The translations under genes and the position numbers were made by a program. From Bombardia bombarda (taxonomy: Eukaryota; Ascomycota; Sordariomycetes; Sordariales; Lasiosphaeriaceae): a DNA stretch of 64,000 nt. The DNA lies in NCBI GenBank assembly GCA_030512295.1, contig JAULSR010000006.1:1116001-1180000 (forward strand), written 5' to 3'. This document shows, in pieces, positions 23,670 to 33,936 of the stretch; position 1 is the first letter of the stretch; the number at the start of each line of letters is the position of its first letter. The notes below the pieces were generated by a model. That model saw nothing but the letters and a program-made list of their open reading frames with translations. It was not told where the DNA came from and ran no database searches.

Positions 23670-24860
23670 ACTGATTGACTAGCCAGTTTGACAGGAGCAA
23701 GCATGCCCACTTCATTATTACTTGTCTTTCTAACCTCTGTTTTCTATTTTTCACGCGAAGGATTTAGGGGGCTCTTGTGTGGTGTATGGGGTGGTGTATA
23801 TAGGATGGTGAAGATGGATGTGTGGGGGAAACAATTAACAGGCGTCACAGGGAGGACGGTGGGGGTACGCATTTAATCACGGGAGGTTCTCACTACAAGG
23901 AAAGGGAGAGGAAATCTTTTTGACGATGGACAGACATTCGGCGTTCTGGAGGACTGGGTCATCTTTTCTTTGTCTTTTTTACCTTCTTTTGTCTTGTCAT
24001 TATTGCTGGGAGAGTTAGATTCATGTGGATGGACGGATGGACGGATGGGCATACCGCCCCAACTGAGGACTGGTAAATATCGATATTTCGGTGGAAGGTC
24101 AAAGTCTCTTATCCTTTAGGAGGGTGGCTTTAATGTGTTGGAAGGAAATGAGGGGAAGTGGGAATGTGAGAGAACAAGACTTGAGTTGGCACACTGCTTC
24201 CTTACTGCTGCTCGGGAGGTGCTGATCTGAAATCGTGAGGGTGAAAGAAGGAGTAGCGAAGAGAGATGGGCGAAAAGGAGGACGGTGTTGGCGAATTGAT
24301 CCTTACACTACTTGTACCGACGATGAAATAGGTAGTTGTACTGCATTTGTCTGTCATTTTTGCCCAATGGACGGAGGGATGGATGAGTGGAGCAAAACAA
24401 ACAAACATGCATAAAAGGGGCTCAATACGCCACCTAATCACCTATTTATAAAGTACCACTTGGTAATGCAAATGATGATGATGTAAACGGATTGATTGTT
24501 TTCCCGAATATTCTTTTCTGTAAACAGTGTGGTTGCGTATCCATCTGTATTCGTTGGCCGACTACCCAGGTATATACCCACCATGCATACCTGCCAATAT
24601 ACACAGTAGCATGAAAAAAGCCAACAACTCGAAACAGTCCAAGTATCTATTTCCGCTTTCTCATTTCCCTCCTTCTCTTACTCTTCAATCTCAACAGCAA
24701 ACTGAACTAAGCGCTTTATAAACATAAACTCATCCAATCTCAAACATACCCTCGAGGATATAAATCCTCTCAACAAGCTTTGGTACCCAACAGCCCACTC
24801 CCCATCCACCTTCTCCTAATTATCCAAAAACTCACATAACTCTCCCCCTCTTACCCCCAC
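23670..24860. other. Convergent 3' intergenic region
   Basis: Lies between the stops of CAF-1 (+) and the M18 peptidase (-). It contains GGATGGACGGATGG repeats (about 24026-24047), poly-T tracts and no supported gene. Confidence 0.5.
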
Positions 24861-26535
24861 CTACGCAACCCACTCCCCATCCACCTTCTCCCAATTATCC
24901 AAAAACCCCTTATAAAACTTGAGCCCGAGCCCGGGGTCGAGGCTGCCCGTGGTGGCGCGGATGCTGTGCATGCTGAGCTGGGGGATGCCGACGTCGGCGG
25001 CTTTCACGCCCATGGCGCTGCTGAGCATGGGGCCGACGGTGCCGCCGCTGCGGGAGTCGTTGCGGATCATGTGGCGCTGGTTGACGCAGCCGGCGAGGGC
25101 GGCGACGCGGTCGAGGATGGCCATGCTGACGCTGTCGGTGGTCATGTGGGCGGAGGCGTCGACGCAGAGGGCGACGCCGACGTTGAGGCGGGGCGAGTGC
25201 GCGGCGAGGTTGGTCTGGCTGAAGTTGGGGTGGGCGGCGTGGGTGACGTCGGAGGAGACGAGGAAGGAGTTGGCAAAGGTCTGGCCGAGGAGGCCGGGGC
25301 CAAAGGTTGGCTTGCTGGCTGTGCTGGAAGAGGAGGCGGCGAGGAGGAGGGACTCGACGGCGCGCTCGATGGTGATGGGGAGGAAGTTGCCGCGGGCGCC
25401 CTGGCGGAGGAGGGAGCCGATCTCCTCGTCGTCGAAGAGGGCGACGAGCTTGATGGCGCCCTCGTCGTCGGCGTCGGTGGCGTGGAGCAGGGCCATGAAG
25501 GCGGCCCAGCTGCAGAGCTTGTCGTCGATGCGGCCGGCAAAGATGAACTCCTTGTCGAGGCCGCCGAGGGCGGCGGGCTGCGAGTCGAAGAGCTCGAGCT
25601 CCCAGTTGAGGATGGTGCTGTAGTCGGTGATGTTGAGCTGGGAGGCGATGAGCTTGACGAGCTTGGGGGGCTGGGTGGTGGCGAAGGAGCCGGGGCCGCC
25701 GAGGGGGCTGCGGGTGGGGAGGGGGTGGTGGAGGTAGAGTTGAGGTCGCTGTTGTCGAGGCCGATGATGGGGACTGCTTGTGTCTCGCGGTTGTTGCTGC
25801 CCATCATTCCGATGCCGAAATGGGGCGCCAGGGTGGGGATGCGGGCGACTGGGTTTGGTTAGTTGGAACTATGATTGGGGGGAGGGTGGTGGTGGTGGTG
25901 GTGGTGGTGGTGGTGGTCAAGAATAACGTACTGGGCCAGTCAAGCTTGGCAAGCTTGACGGTGGTCTTGCCCGTCTCAGCGTCGCGGACGATGACACGGC
26001 CGCCGATGCTCAGGTCTCGGTCCCACCACGTCTCGTTGAGGGCGCCGGCGTACTGGGCGATGCCGAGCTGGAGGTAGCCGTCCTTGTTGGGCTTGGTGCT
26101 GGTGGGCTTGAGGCGGGCGGTGAGGGCGTCGATGTGGCCGGCGATCATGGCGACGCCATTGCCGGGCTTGTAGGCCTTGCCCACGGCGAACGAGATGATG
26201 GAGCTGCTGTTGCGCGTGACAAAGTACTTGCCGCCGGGCTCGAGCTTGCCTTGCCAACTGTCGCGGCTGGGGAGCTCCTTGTAGCCGGCCTTGCCCAATT
26301 GCTCCTTGAAGTAGGCGACGGCGTGGAAGACGGTCGGGTTCTCGGTCATGAAGTCGAGGTAGGGCTTGGTGAAGGCGCCCGGGTCGAGTTCCTTTGCATT
26401 CACCTTCTTGAAGATGCCCTCAGTGGCGGGATCCACGCGCCGCGGTAGCGATGCCACTGACTGCTCCAGTGCCAGAGAGCGGAGGGACAGGCTGGAGCTC
26501 CGAGCGCCGAGGTAGTCGGGAGTATGGCGCGTCAT
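24861..26535 (-). CDS. APE1: M18 aminopeptidase, Ape1/Lap4-like, frame-broken
   Basis: Zinc aminopeptidase of family M18. Exons on the minus strand are 26535-25932 and 25848-24861, with an 83-nt intron (GTACGT donor, CTAAC branch, CAG acceptor). GHIDALTARLKP (about residues 133-144) carries the first metal-binding His and Asp. GYLQLGIAQYAGALNETWWD followed by RDLSIGGRVIV fits the vacuolar Ape1 subgroup better than cytosolic DNPEP, which has a HTDSP motif. ALFDDEEIGSLLRQGARG holds the acidic catalytic/metal residues. LFDSQPAALGG and FIFAGRIDDKLCSW lie between, and the protein ends FLDNWEKVDGEWVA. The frame breaks between 25703 and 25725 (G/C runs), and one base added gives 1593 nt (530 aa), normal for Ape1. 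By analogy it is delivered to the vacuole by autophagy-type sorting and cleaves N-terminal residues from peptides. I cannot confirm a propeptide from sequence alone. Confidence 0.9.
25885..25917. repeat. (GGT)11 microsatellite inside an intron
   Basis: Eleven uninterrupted GGT triplets lie inside the only intron of the aminopeptidase gene, occupying about 40% of it. On the sense strand they read as ACC/CCA repeats. Confidence 0.9.
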
Positions 26536-28698
26536 GATATTGATTAATTGATTGTAGATAGAAGAATTAGGGATGCAACAGAACTCGAGATGAAAAAAAC
26601 ACTAGCAATTCAGACACAGTCGCTACAATGTAGAGAAGAAGAGATGATTTTTGTACGTACAGCAGTTGTTCAGAGGCTGCCTGGCCCCGACGTCAGCTGG
26701 TGAGTCCTCAATCCTACCATAGCGCGCCAACGCATACCTAGCAGGGAAAAGGGGGTTGGCACAATGCTTACAGGGCTGCAAAATACTGGCTAAATGGAGC
26801 AATGTAGCTACCTATCTACTAGTAGTTTGAGGCCAGTATGACACATGAAGCCATTTAAAGTGACTGGACTGGTTCTTATCCATATACAGTAGTAGTAACC
26901 CAATGATCAGATCTATTGTATACCCCCCTTCACTAAACCCAGCTACGCCAGTCGCTTTTCATACTGACCATTCCACACCAGTACGTTAATAAGCTGACCT
27001 GGCCACCCCGTACTGGCCCAGCCGACTGCAGGCCTGGTAGGCCAGTCTGGGTTCCTCTATTGCACCTGCCGGGCGGCTACTACCAGGGCAAAAGTCAGTC
27101 ATCAGCGTTCACTATCATGACATATTATGACCAGTAGTCGACCTTCCAATATACTTACCTTTTTTTTTCCTAGCTAAAAAAGAAGAAGCCGGGGTACTAC
27201 ATAGTTAAGTGGTACAGTATACTGGACTCCGACCAAGAGGTCGTGGGTTCAATTCCAGTCTTACTGCAACCTACCTTCGCACGCGCGCCGGTAAAAGGTA
27301 ATATAGTCAATTGGAAAAGACACTGAATTGAAGATTTTCAAGTTAGTGTTCGATCTTATTGATAAGTTGTACCCTTTCTTTTCCGGGCGTTAAGATGCAT
27401 TAGATTGCGCCCTGTAATAGGTGCAATACAATGCATCCAGGGAGCCGGGGACTGGGGAGAAAAAGGTACGTATTCTTTTCTTTTAGCTGCAGTGTAGACC
27501 TATAAGATAGATTTCTTACAAAATGAAAGCCATCCTAGAATACCTGTTGGCGCCGTATGGTAGCTGTCCTCGCTGTCTTACAGCAGCTGGTCCGAGTGGG
27601 GGTCGCCTGAGGGGTTGCTGGGGTTACCGGACAGGCACCCCTCTGACAGGCGGGACGACCCGAGCAATTCAGTACCTGCCTCTTCAACAGTTCTGCACCA
27701 GATCTATACACAGTATAAGTACCAGAATGCTCGATATCTACCTATTCATATTTCATTTTTTCTTGATTTCATTAAAGAATGAAAAATCAAATACATGAAG
27801 GGATACAGGGCGTCTCACAAAGTTCAGCTTTGTTCCGCACCACCAGGACAAGTAGAGTTCATCATCTCAAGTTGTACAGGTATGTGAAGATTTAAAGCCA
27901 TGCACAACTTGAATTTGGATGGCCAGTTGGGTGTCCTGCTTGGGCGGGTTTCATTGCAGATTCGCACGTGAGAAGCGCCAAGCCGATAGCCGAGAGATTC
28001 ATCGACTGTGGTGGATGCGCAGCAAGATGATGCAATCACTGCAGGAGAGTGAGCCCCTGAGCGCAGTTCGGACAAAATACTATACTCACCTTCACTCAGG
28101 GCACAGATGGGGGAAATAATCACTGCCCATCAGAAAACTGTTGAGAGCTTCATCTAAGATACATACTACTTTCCATTTTCGCAGAGTGCAACGGTGAAAT
28201 GGGCTGACCTCCCTAATCGGCCCCTTGTGCCGGGAGCTGGCCTAGCGGTACCTGGCGATGACGTTGCCAACTCGGGAAGGTGCCCACGAGACCAATGAGA
28301 TGCCATTGGCTGCTTACACTAAATGCGACTGCGCCAATTCCCCGGTTGGAGACCCCAGTCATCGCAGTCCCCAGTCGAGCGACTGAATGAGGCACTGGAG
28401 AAAAAGAATGGGACCTGAGGACGCATCAGCCCCTGGCGCAGCCAACTGACAAGACATTGCATCTTAGGTACTTGGCAACTCACATGAATCGGGTACCAAA
28501 ACGTGAAGAATTGTCCTCCAGTTGTTCCTGAAACAATCCAACCTCGATCCTGCATCATTCAATCTTGAATTTAACGTGTCAATCACGTCCTTCAATCTCG
28601 ACACCTCAATTGGCCTCCCGTTCTACACTCCAGGCATTCAACCGCAACAGCACTCGCACTCGCACTCGCCCTCGCAGTCGCGGTCGCCATCAGTCACC
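26536..28698. other. Intergenic region with SINE-like sequence
   Basis: Lies between the divergent aminopeptidase (-) and PAF-AH-like gene (+). The outer parts look like promoters. From about 28550 a CTCGCACTCG repeat (28650-28680) forms the leader of the next gene. The middle contains a tRNA-derived sequence, listed separately. No protein gene is supported. Confidence 0.45.
27195..27470 (+). mobile_element. tRNA-derived SINE-like sequence
   Basis: TAGTTAAGTGG (27202-27212) fits the pol III A-box consensus TRGYNNARNNG, and GGTTCAATTCC (27246-27256) is a B box with one mismatch. The spacing between the boxes is tRNA-like (44 nt start to start). The acceptor, anticodon and T stems pair poorly, so it is not a working tRNA. 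An unrelated body of about 200 bp follows, ending near a G/A-rich tail, as in fungal SINEs. The boundaries are estimates. A lone degenerate tRNA pseudogene is the main alternative. Confidence 0.35.
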
Positions 28699-30732
28699 AT
28701 GACAAATCCCGCGACAGGCACCACCGCCAGGGTGGCGTCCGTCTTCTCGCGACTGAACCCCGTCCCCTCTTTTCCCGAATATACGGGCCCGTATAAGGTT
28801 GGTACCGTCGACGTTGAGGTGCCCATCTCGGGGCTTGTTGCGCCCAGTCCGACGCCCGATGGAGCCGCCGACATCCATACCGTTCAGTTCAGGATATTCT
28901 ACCCGGCCACCCCCGACTCTCAGGGCAAACGGACGACCTGGCTGCCAGCCCCTCAACGCCTCCATGTCTCGGCCTACACCCAGTTTCTAGGAGTCGGCTC
29001 CAAGGCGGCCTCTGTCCTCTCGTGCGTACCCCCCCAACCCTCCCACCCATTCAGCAAGACACGCAGACAGTAACTGACACCAACACCACACAGCTTCATC
29101 CCCCGCCACCTCCACTACACCACCATCCCCGTGCACAAGAACGCCGGCCTCCTCCCCCCGCCCCCAAGCTCAGACTCAGAAGAACCCGCCCGCTGGCCCA
29201 CCGCCATCTTCTCCCACGGCCTCGGCGGCAGCCGCAACGCCTACAGCCACGTCGCCGCCTCGCTCGCCGCCCACGGCGTCGTCGTCATCTGCACCGAGCA
29301 CCGCGACGGCAGCGCCGCCGTCTCCCTCATCCGCGACCCGTCCCGCCAGAACCGGTTCCTCATCAAGAACACCCGGCGCGTCGTCTCGTACGTGCGCATC
29401 CCGCACGACCCCACCGCCGCCATCTGGGCCAAGCGCGACGCCCAGATGCGCATCCGCCTCTGGGAGCTCGGCCTCATCTTCGAGGCCGTGCTCGCCATCG
29501 ACAGCAGCCAGAAGCCCCTCATCAGGTCCAACATGAACGGCAGCACCCCCGAGGCCGCCCTCGCCCAGTTCGGCGGCGCGCTCGACGTGCGCGAGCCGGG
29601 GAAGGTCATCTTCTCGGGCCACTCGTTCGGCGCCGCCACCATGGTGCAGCTGCTCAAGAGCACGTACTACGCCCGCAGCCCCGCGCTGGCTGACGCCAAG
29701 AGCCCGCTGTTTGTGCCGAGCACGACCTCGGCGATCGCGCACCAGATCACGGAGCGCAACCCCACCTTCTTGTTAGACATGTGGTGTTTCCCATTGCTAT
29801 CAGCCGCCACCGCACCGCTGTTCAAGCTGCCACTTCCGGCATACGCCGACGTGCCGTCCGCGCCCGGCGGCACCGCCGTGCTGGCCATCGAGTCGGAGAC
29901 CTTCTTCAAGTGGAAGGAGCACCTGCACACCAAGGCGCGCGTGCTCTCCCCCACGCCCGCCGAGAAGGTCGTCACCCCCGCGGCGTTTGACCGCCCGCTG
30001 ACGGGGCGCAAGATGGAGGAGCCGAGCTTCTTCTACGTGGCCAACAGCGCGCACCTGAACCAGTCCGACTTTGGCGTGCTCTTCCCCTGGCTGACGCGCA
30101 AGGTCTTTGGCGCCGACCAGCCCGAGCGCGCGCTGCGCCTGAACCTGCGCGCGCAGCTGCAGTTTCTGCGCGCGAACGGCGTGCGCGTCGCGCGGACGTG
30201 GGCGGGCGATCTGGTGGACGGGGCGGCGCCGGTGCCCGGGGGCAAGGATAAGCTGGAGCTGGGGAGTCTGAGCGAGAGCGAGACGGAGAGCGTAGCGACG
30301 ACAGCGATGTCGTCAGCAGATTCTTTGGGTAAAAATCGTGGTGGGGGCATGGTGAAGGATAAAGGGCTGGAGGATGGGGTGCATAATGACCAGGGGATAC
30401 TGGCCAGGACGGAGGAGACGGGGATTGACGCATGGAAGTGGATTGACATGATTGGGCTGGGTGGGGAGTCGGCGCCGAGCCAGCTGGAGCTGGAGAGCGG
30501 GCTGGTCAGTGAGGGCGAGAGGAGGCGGCAGGAGGAGGGAGAGAGGGAGATGGAGATGGAGATTGAGCCGAGCTTGCCTGCGGTTGCGGAGGCTGAGACG
30601 GCGGCGGTGAAGGCGGCGGCGGCGGCGGCTGTTGGTGGGAGTGGTAGTGAGAGGGATAGTGATGATGATGGGTCTGGGGCTGGGGCTGTGGCGGTGCAGA
30701 ATGTGACTACGGCCAGTGCGACGACGGCTTAG
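28699..30732 (+). CDS. PAF-acetylhydrolase-like serine lipase with acidic C-terminal extension
   Basis: Belongs to the PAF-acetylhydrolase/lipoprotein-associated phospholipase A2 family of alpha/beta hydrolases, which release short acyl groups from phospholipids. Exons are 28699-29021 and 29094-30732, with a 72-nt intron (GTGCGT...ACAG). The total is 653 aa. I chose ATG 28699 (context CAGTCACCATG), although an in-frame ATG lies 59 codons upstream. Domain cues are YTGPYKVGTVDVEVPI near the N-terminus and IFSHGLGGSRNAYS (oxyanion region). The nucleophile motif GHSFGAA has Ser about 285, FLLDMWCFPL carries Asp about 336, and NSAHLNQSDF carries His about 428, so the triad is complete. After about residue 490 the protein runs into a long acidic, Ser/Glu/Ala-rich tail not needed for catalysis. 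I see no clear signal peptide, so it is likely intracellular. Confidence 0.88.
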
Positions 30733-31535
30733 GAAAAAGTTGTTGCGTTTAGCTCGGGGTTTAGGTGGTGAGTAAGGGTTGTTATGGTTATTACTGGCGG
30801 ATAAGGGGGGCATGGAGGAGGTTTAGGCGTATTTGCGGTGTTTTTCTGTCTTTTTATTTTGAGGTTGAGGATTGTTACGGTCAAGCATGAGCATTTTCCT
30901 CTGACGTGGAAAACATGGTCTATTCTTTTCTCTTGCTGTCTTTCACTCTTTGCAGAATCCCAGGTTCTTTCCGGCGGTTTGAGTGTCGCATTTTCGGGGT
31001 AGAAGGGGTCCATCGCATATTTGCGTTTGCTTTGTTTATCATTTTAGAGCGAAATTTGGGGGCGTTCAACATGGACATAGACATACAGCAAGCACATACA
31101 CACAGAGATACGCATTTGTACATTATGTATCATATTAGACGGAAGCATTTAACATGCATAGCGGGCGGGCATTTAACATGCATATATGAGGGATAAAAAG
31201 ATCGTTTACATATAACATGGTATATATCTAGAATAGAGGTTAGAAAGCGAGTCGTTGGCAATTTGCCCACATAGACCACCAAATATACATAACCATTCAA
31301 CACACGCAACACCCCTTCATTACAGAACTTGTGGGCAAGTTGACAGCGAAAAGGACTTTCAGTTATATATCAAATGAAACTAGTACAACTGCGCAATGGG
31401 TATCGATTCATACACACATACTGGAATATCTACTCCCACTTTCCACCAGTCTCATCCAAATGGGAACCCCAAAGCAAGAACAAGTGCTCATCATACCTTT
31501 AAACACACACACACACACAAATCACCCATCACCTC
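30733..31535. other. Convergent 3' intergenic region
   Basis: Lies between the stops of the lipase (+) and the membrane-protein gene (-). It has GCATTTAACATGCATA direct repeats near 31144-31186 and an (AC)n run near 31503-31520. No gene is supported. Confidence 0.5.
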
Positions 31536-32114
31536 TCACCCCCCCTCTCCCATCGCCATCTCCTCCTCCCTCTCCCCCCACTCCTCCTCGCTCACCCCAA
31601 AGCTCTCCCCCACCAGCGTCAGCGCCCCCCACCAATCGCTCTGCAGAAACAAAACCAACAGCTCAACCCCCAGCACGTTCGCCATCCTGCCCCACGAGAA
31701 CGCCTCCAACAAACCACCACCCATCCCACCATGCAACGCCTCGATCCCCACCAACACACCACCACCAACCCTCTGCATGATGTACGACCTCGCGACGCCC
31801 AGCAGCGCGAGCGACTCAAACGGCGCCGTCAGGGTCTGCGCGAGGCGGGCGGCGAGCAGGTCGGCGGCGATGACGGCGGGCAGGCGGGTGAGCATGGTGT
31901 CGCGGTAGAGGGGCGGCTGGTTCAGCATGGCGCGGGAGGCGGCGTCGGACACGTTGGGGCGCAGCTCGGCGGACCAGACGCCGCCGGGCGCGACGTCGGC
32001 GCTGTCCGACGCCTCGACGTCGAAGCTGATGAGCGTGGCCGAGACGATTTCCATATCTTCGTCGTCGCTGGCGAATTCGTCTTGGCCGGGGTGGCCGTGG
32101 CTGTGGCGGCGGGG

Positions 32115-32147
<33 letters not shown>

Positions 32148-33396
32148 GGGCAAGGGGGCGGCGGCGGGATCGGGCAGGGGATCTTCTGCCTCTGAGCCTG
32201 GCGCTGGGGAGGCGGACGAGGTCGCTGCGGGCTCGCTGGTGCGGATGAGTTCGCGTCCAGTTCTGGGCTGCTGTTCGGCTTCGGCTGGGACTTCTTGGCC
32301 AGCGGGGGGTTCGGTAGGGGTTGTGGTGGTGACTGGCGGGGGCGGAGGAGGGGCCGACTTCTTGGCGGCTAGACGATGATACGAATTCGGGTTGAAGGGC
32401 CGCGGTATGTTTTGATAGATTTTCAGCTGGAGGTACTCTGTGACTCTATTTGAGAATTTCCTGTACAAGTAGAATGCCGCGAAGGGAGTGGCGCCTAGCG
32501 CAAGGGCGGCGAGCCATTTGGTGCTGCCAGTCCATGTAAACGAGGTTGGAAGTCGCGGTATCGGGATAGGGGACTGGCTCGATCCCGGCACAAAAAACCT
32601 CCAGCTGGGCAGAAGCTGGGACGAGGAGATAATGCCGGTTCGCTGTAAGAAGGTAAAGAGATCAAGGTGCAGTCTTATGTACACCCTGGCGCAATAGGTC
32701 CTGCAGGGTGGTAAGTAAGGGGAGCTATCCGGCAGATGAAGCATACGAGAAACATACGAGAGGAGGTAGTCATAGGGGTCGCCGAGGCTGACTTGTTGAA
32801 CCACATTGCTCGCAAGGAACGAGGGCAAGCCGGCAAAAAGATACGACTGCCACGACTGCTGGCTGCTTTGTAACAGGAACAGTTGGTGAAAGGGGATGCG
32901 GGCGTACTGCTTGTATAGCTGCGGTCTGTATTAGCAGGGGTGAAGGGCGGTATATGAAAACGACTTGAACAGGTGCCACGAACCAGGATACGTTGCCTCA
33001 AACCGTTGACTCCCCATGCGCCTGCAGTCTCAAGCACCTCGCCGACGTAGAACAGCTTTTCGCCAATCTCGTCTTCGTAGTCTTGGTGCTTTTGAGCAGA
33101 GTCAGTCTGGACGTCGATGGTGCTGGTCTCGGGCTCGGCAACGCCAATGACGAGCATCACTTCGTTGTGAGAGCGGATCACATCTCTGTTGATGCGCCGC
33201 GTCTCGGGGTTTACTGGACGGCCTCTGTCATCGTACAGCTGCAGCGGCTCATTGGGATCCGCCACGCCTTCTCCCTGGACGACATCGTCGTAGGGGGATC
33301 GGCCCTGTTGAATATTTAGTTTGCGAGTTTTCCAGATGAGTTTTCTTGGGGTAGTCTTACAAGAGCCTGTGATGTCAGGGGACCCAGTCTTCCCAT
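31536..33396 (-). CDS. Conserved fungal single-span membrane protein, function unknown
   Basis: I do not recognise a named family. Proposed exons on the minus strand are 33396-33361 (MGRLGPLTSQAL), 33304-32984, 32918-32758 and 32700-31536, giving 560 aa. The 57-nt third intron has a GTATGT donor and CTTAC branch, but its length is a multiple of three, so a 579-aa read-through form is possible. Intron 2 has an unusual GTTCGT donor. Exon 2 starts GRSPYDDVVQGEG and contains NRDVIRSHNEVMLVIGVAE. One clear hydrophobic span, WLAALALGATPFAAFYLYRK, lies near residue 235 and is flanked by basic residues. A Pro/Thr-rich linker with an 11-Thr run follows, then a helical C-terminal part (AVIAADLLAARLAQTL, VLGVELLVLFLQSDWWGAL). 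It may sit in an organelle or ER membrane, but this is inference. It is divergently arranged with UTP13. Confidence 0.75.
32116..32145. repeat. (GTT)10 coding microsatellite
   Basis: Ten GTT triplets on the plus strand read as ACA/AAC-type triplets on the coding strand and encode most of an 11-residue Thr tract in the membrane protein. The repeat is in frame, so length changes would not shift the reading frame. Confidence 0.85.
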
Positions 33397-33936
33397 CTCG
33401 GTTCAAGTGTCGGTCGCAGTTTGCGACAATCGATAAAGTGTTAATATGGAGCCCGATCGCCTCGTTCAATGCTCAATCAGCCCTGATTAAATAAAAGGTG
33501 GCAGCCGCCGTGGCTGTCCATGGCCAACCGTCAAGGAAAAGTACAGTGTGTGTACGCGCCGTTCAGTCTCATACAAGTTGCTAATTGACAGTGAGCTGAA
33601 ATCGGATGGAAGCTGAATGACGGCCTCGCATGGCGTGTTTGGTTCCCTGCCCGGTTGTATGGGCTGGCCTGGGGCTTGGGACGGATTGACGTGCAAATGG
33701 GTGGAACAGCAGCGGGCGGGAACGCGCAGGGGTGGGTGCCGCTGCACTACGCTAAGATAACCTTAAACTGCGGGGACTCTGCGGGCTTATCGGACAGCTG
33801 GAAAAAAAAGTTCGCGGAGAGCAGGGCAGGCAGGCAGGCACCTAGCACCCCTCGTTCGCGACGAGGTACAGCACCAGCTTCCAATTGATCTGTACATTTT
33901 GTGCAACATCAACCACAACAACAGCCCACCCCCAAA
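33397..33936. promoter_or_regulatory. Bidirectional promoter region
   Basis: About 540 bp separate the divergent start codons of the membrane-protein gene and UTP13. GCAGGCAGGCAGGCA direct repeats occur near 33825-33840, and a short CA-rich leader precedes the UTP13 ATG. No separate gene is visible. Confidence 0.45.
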
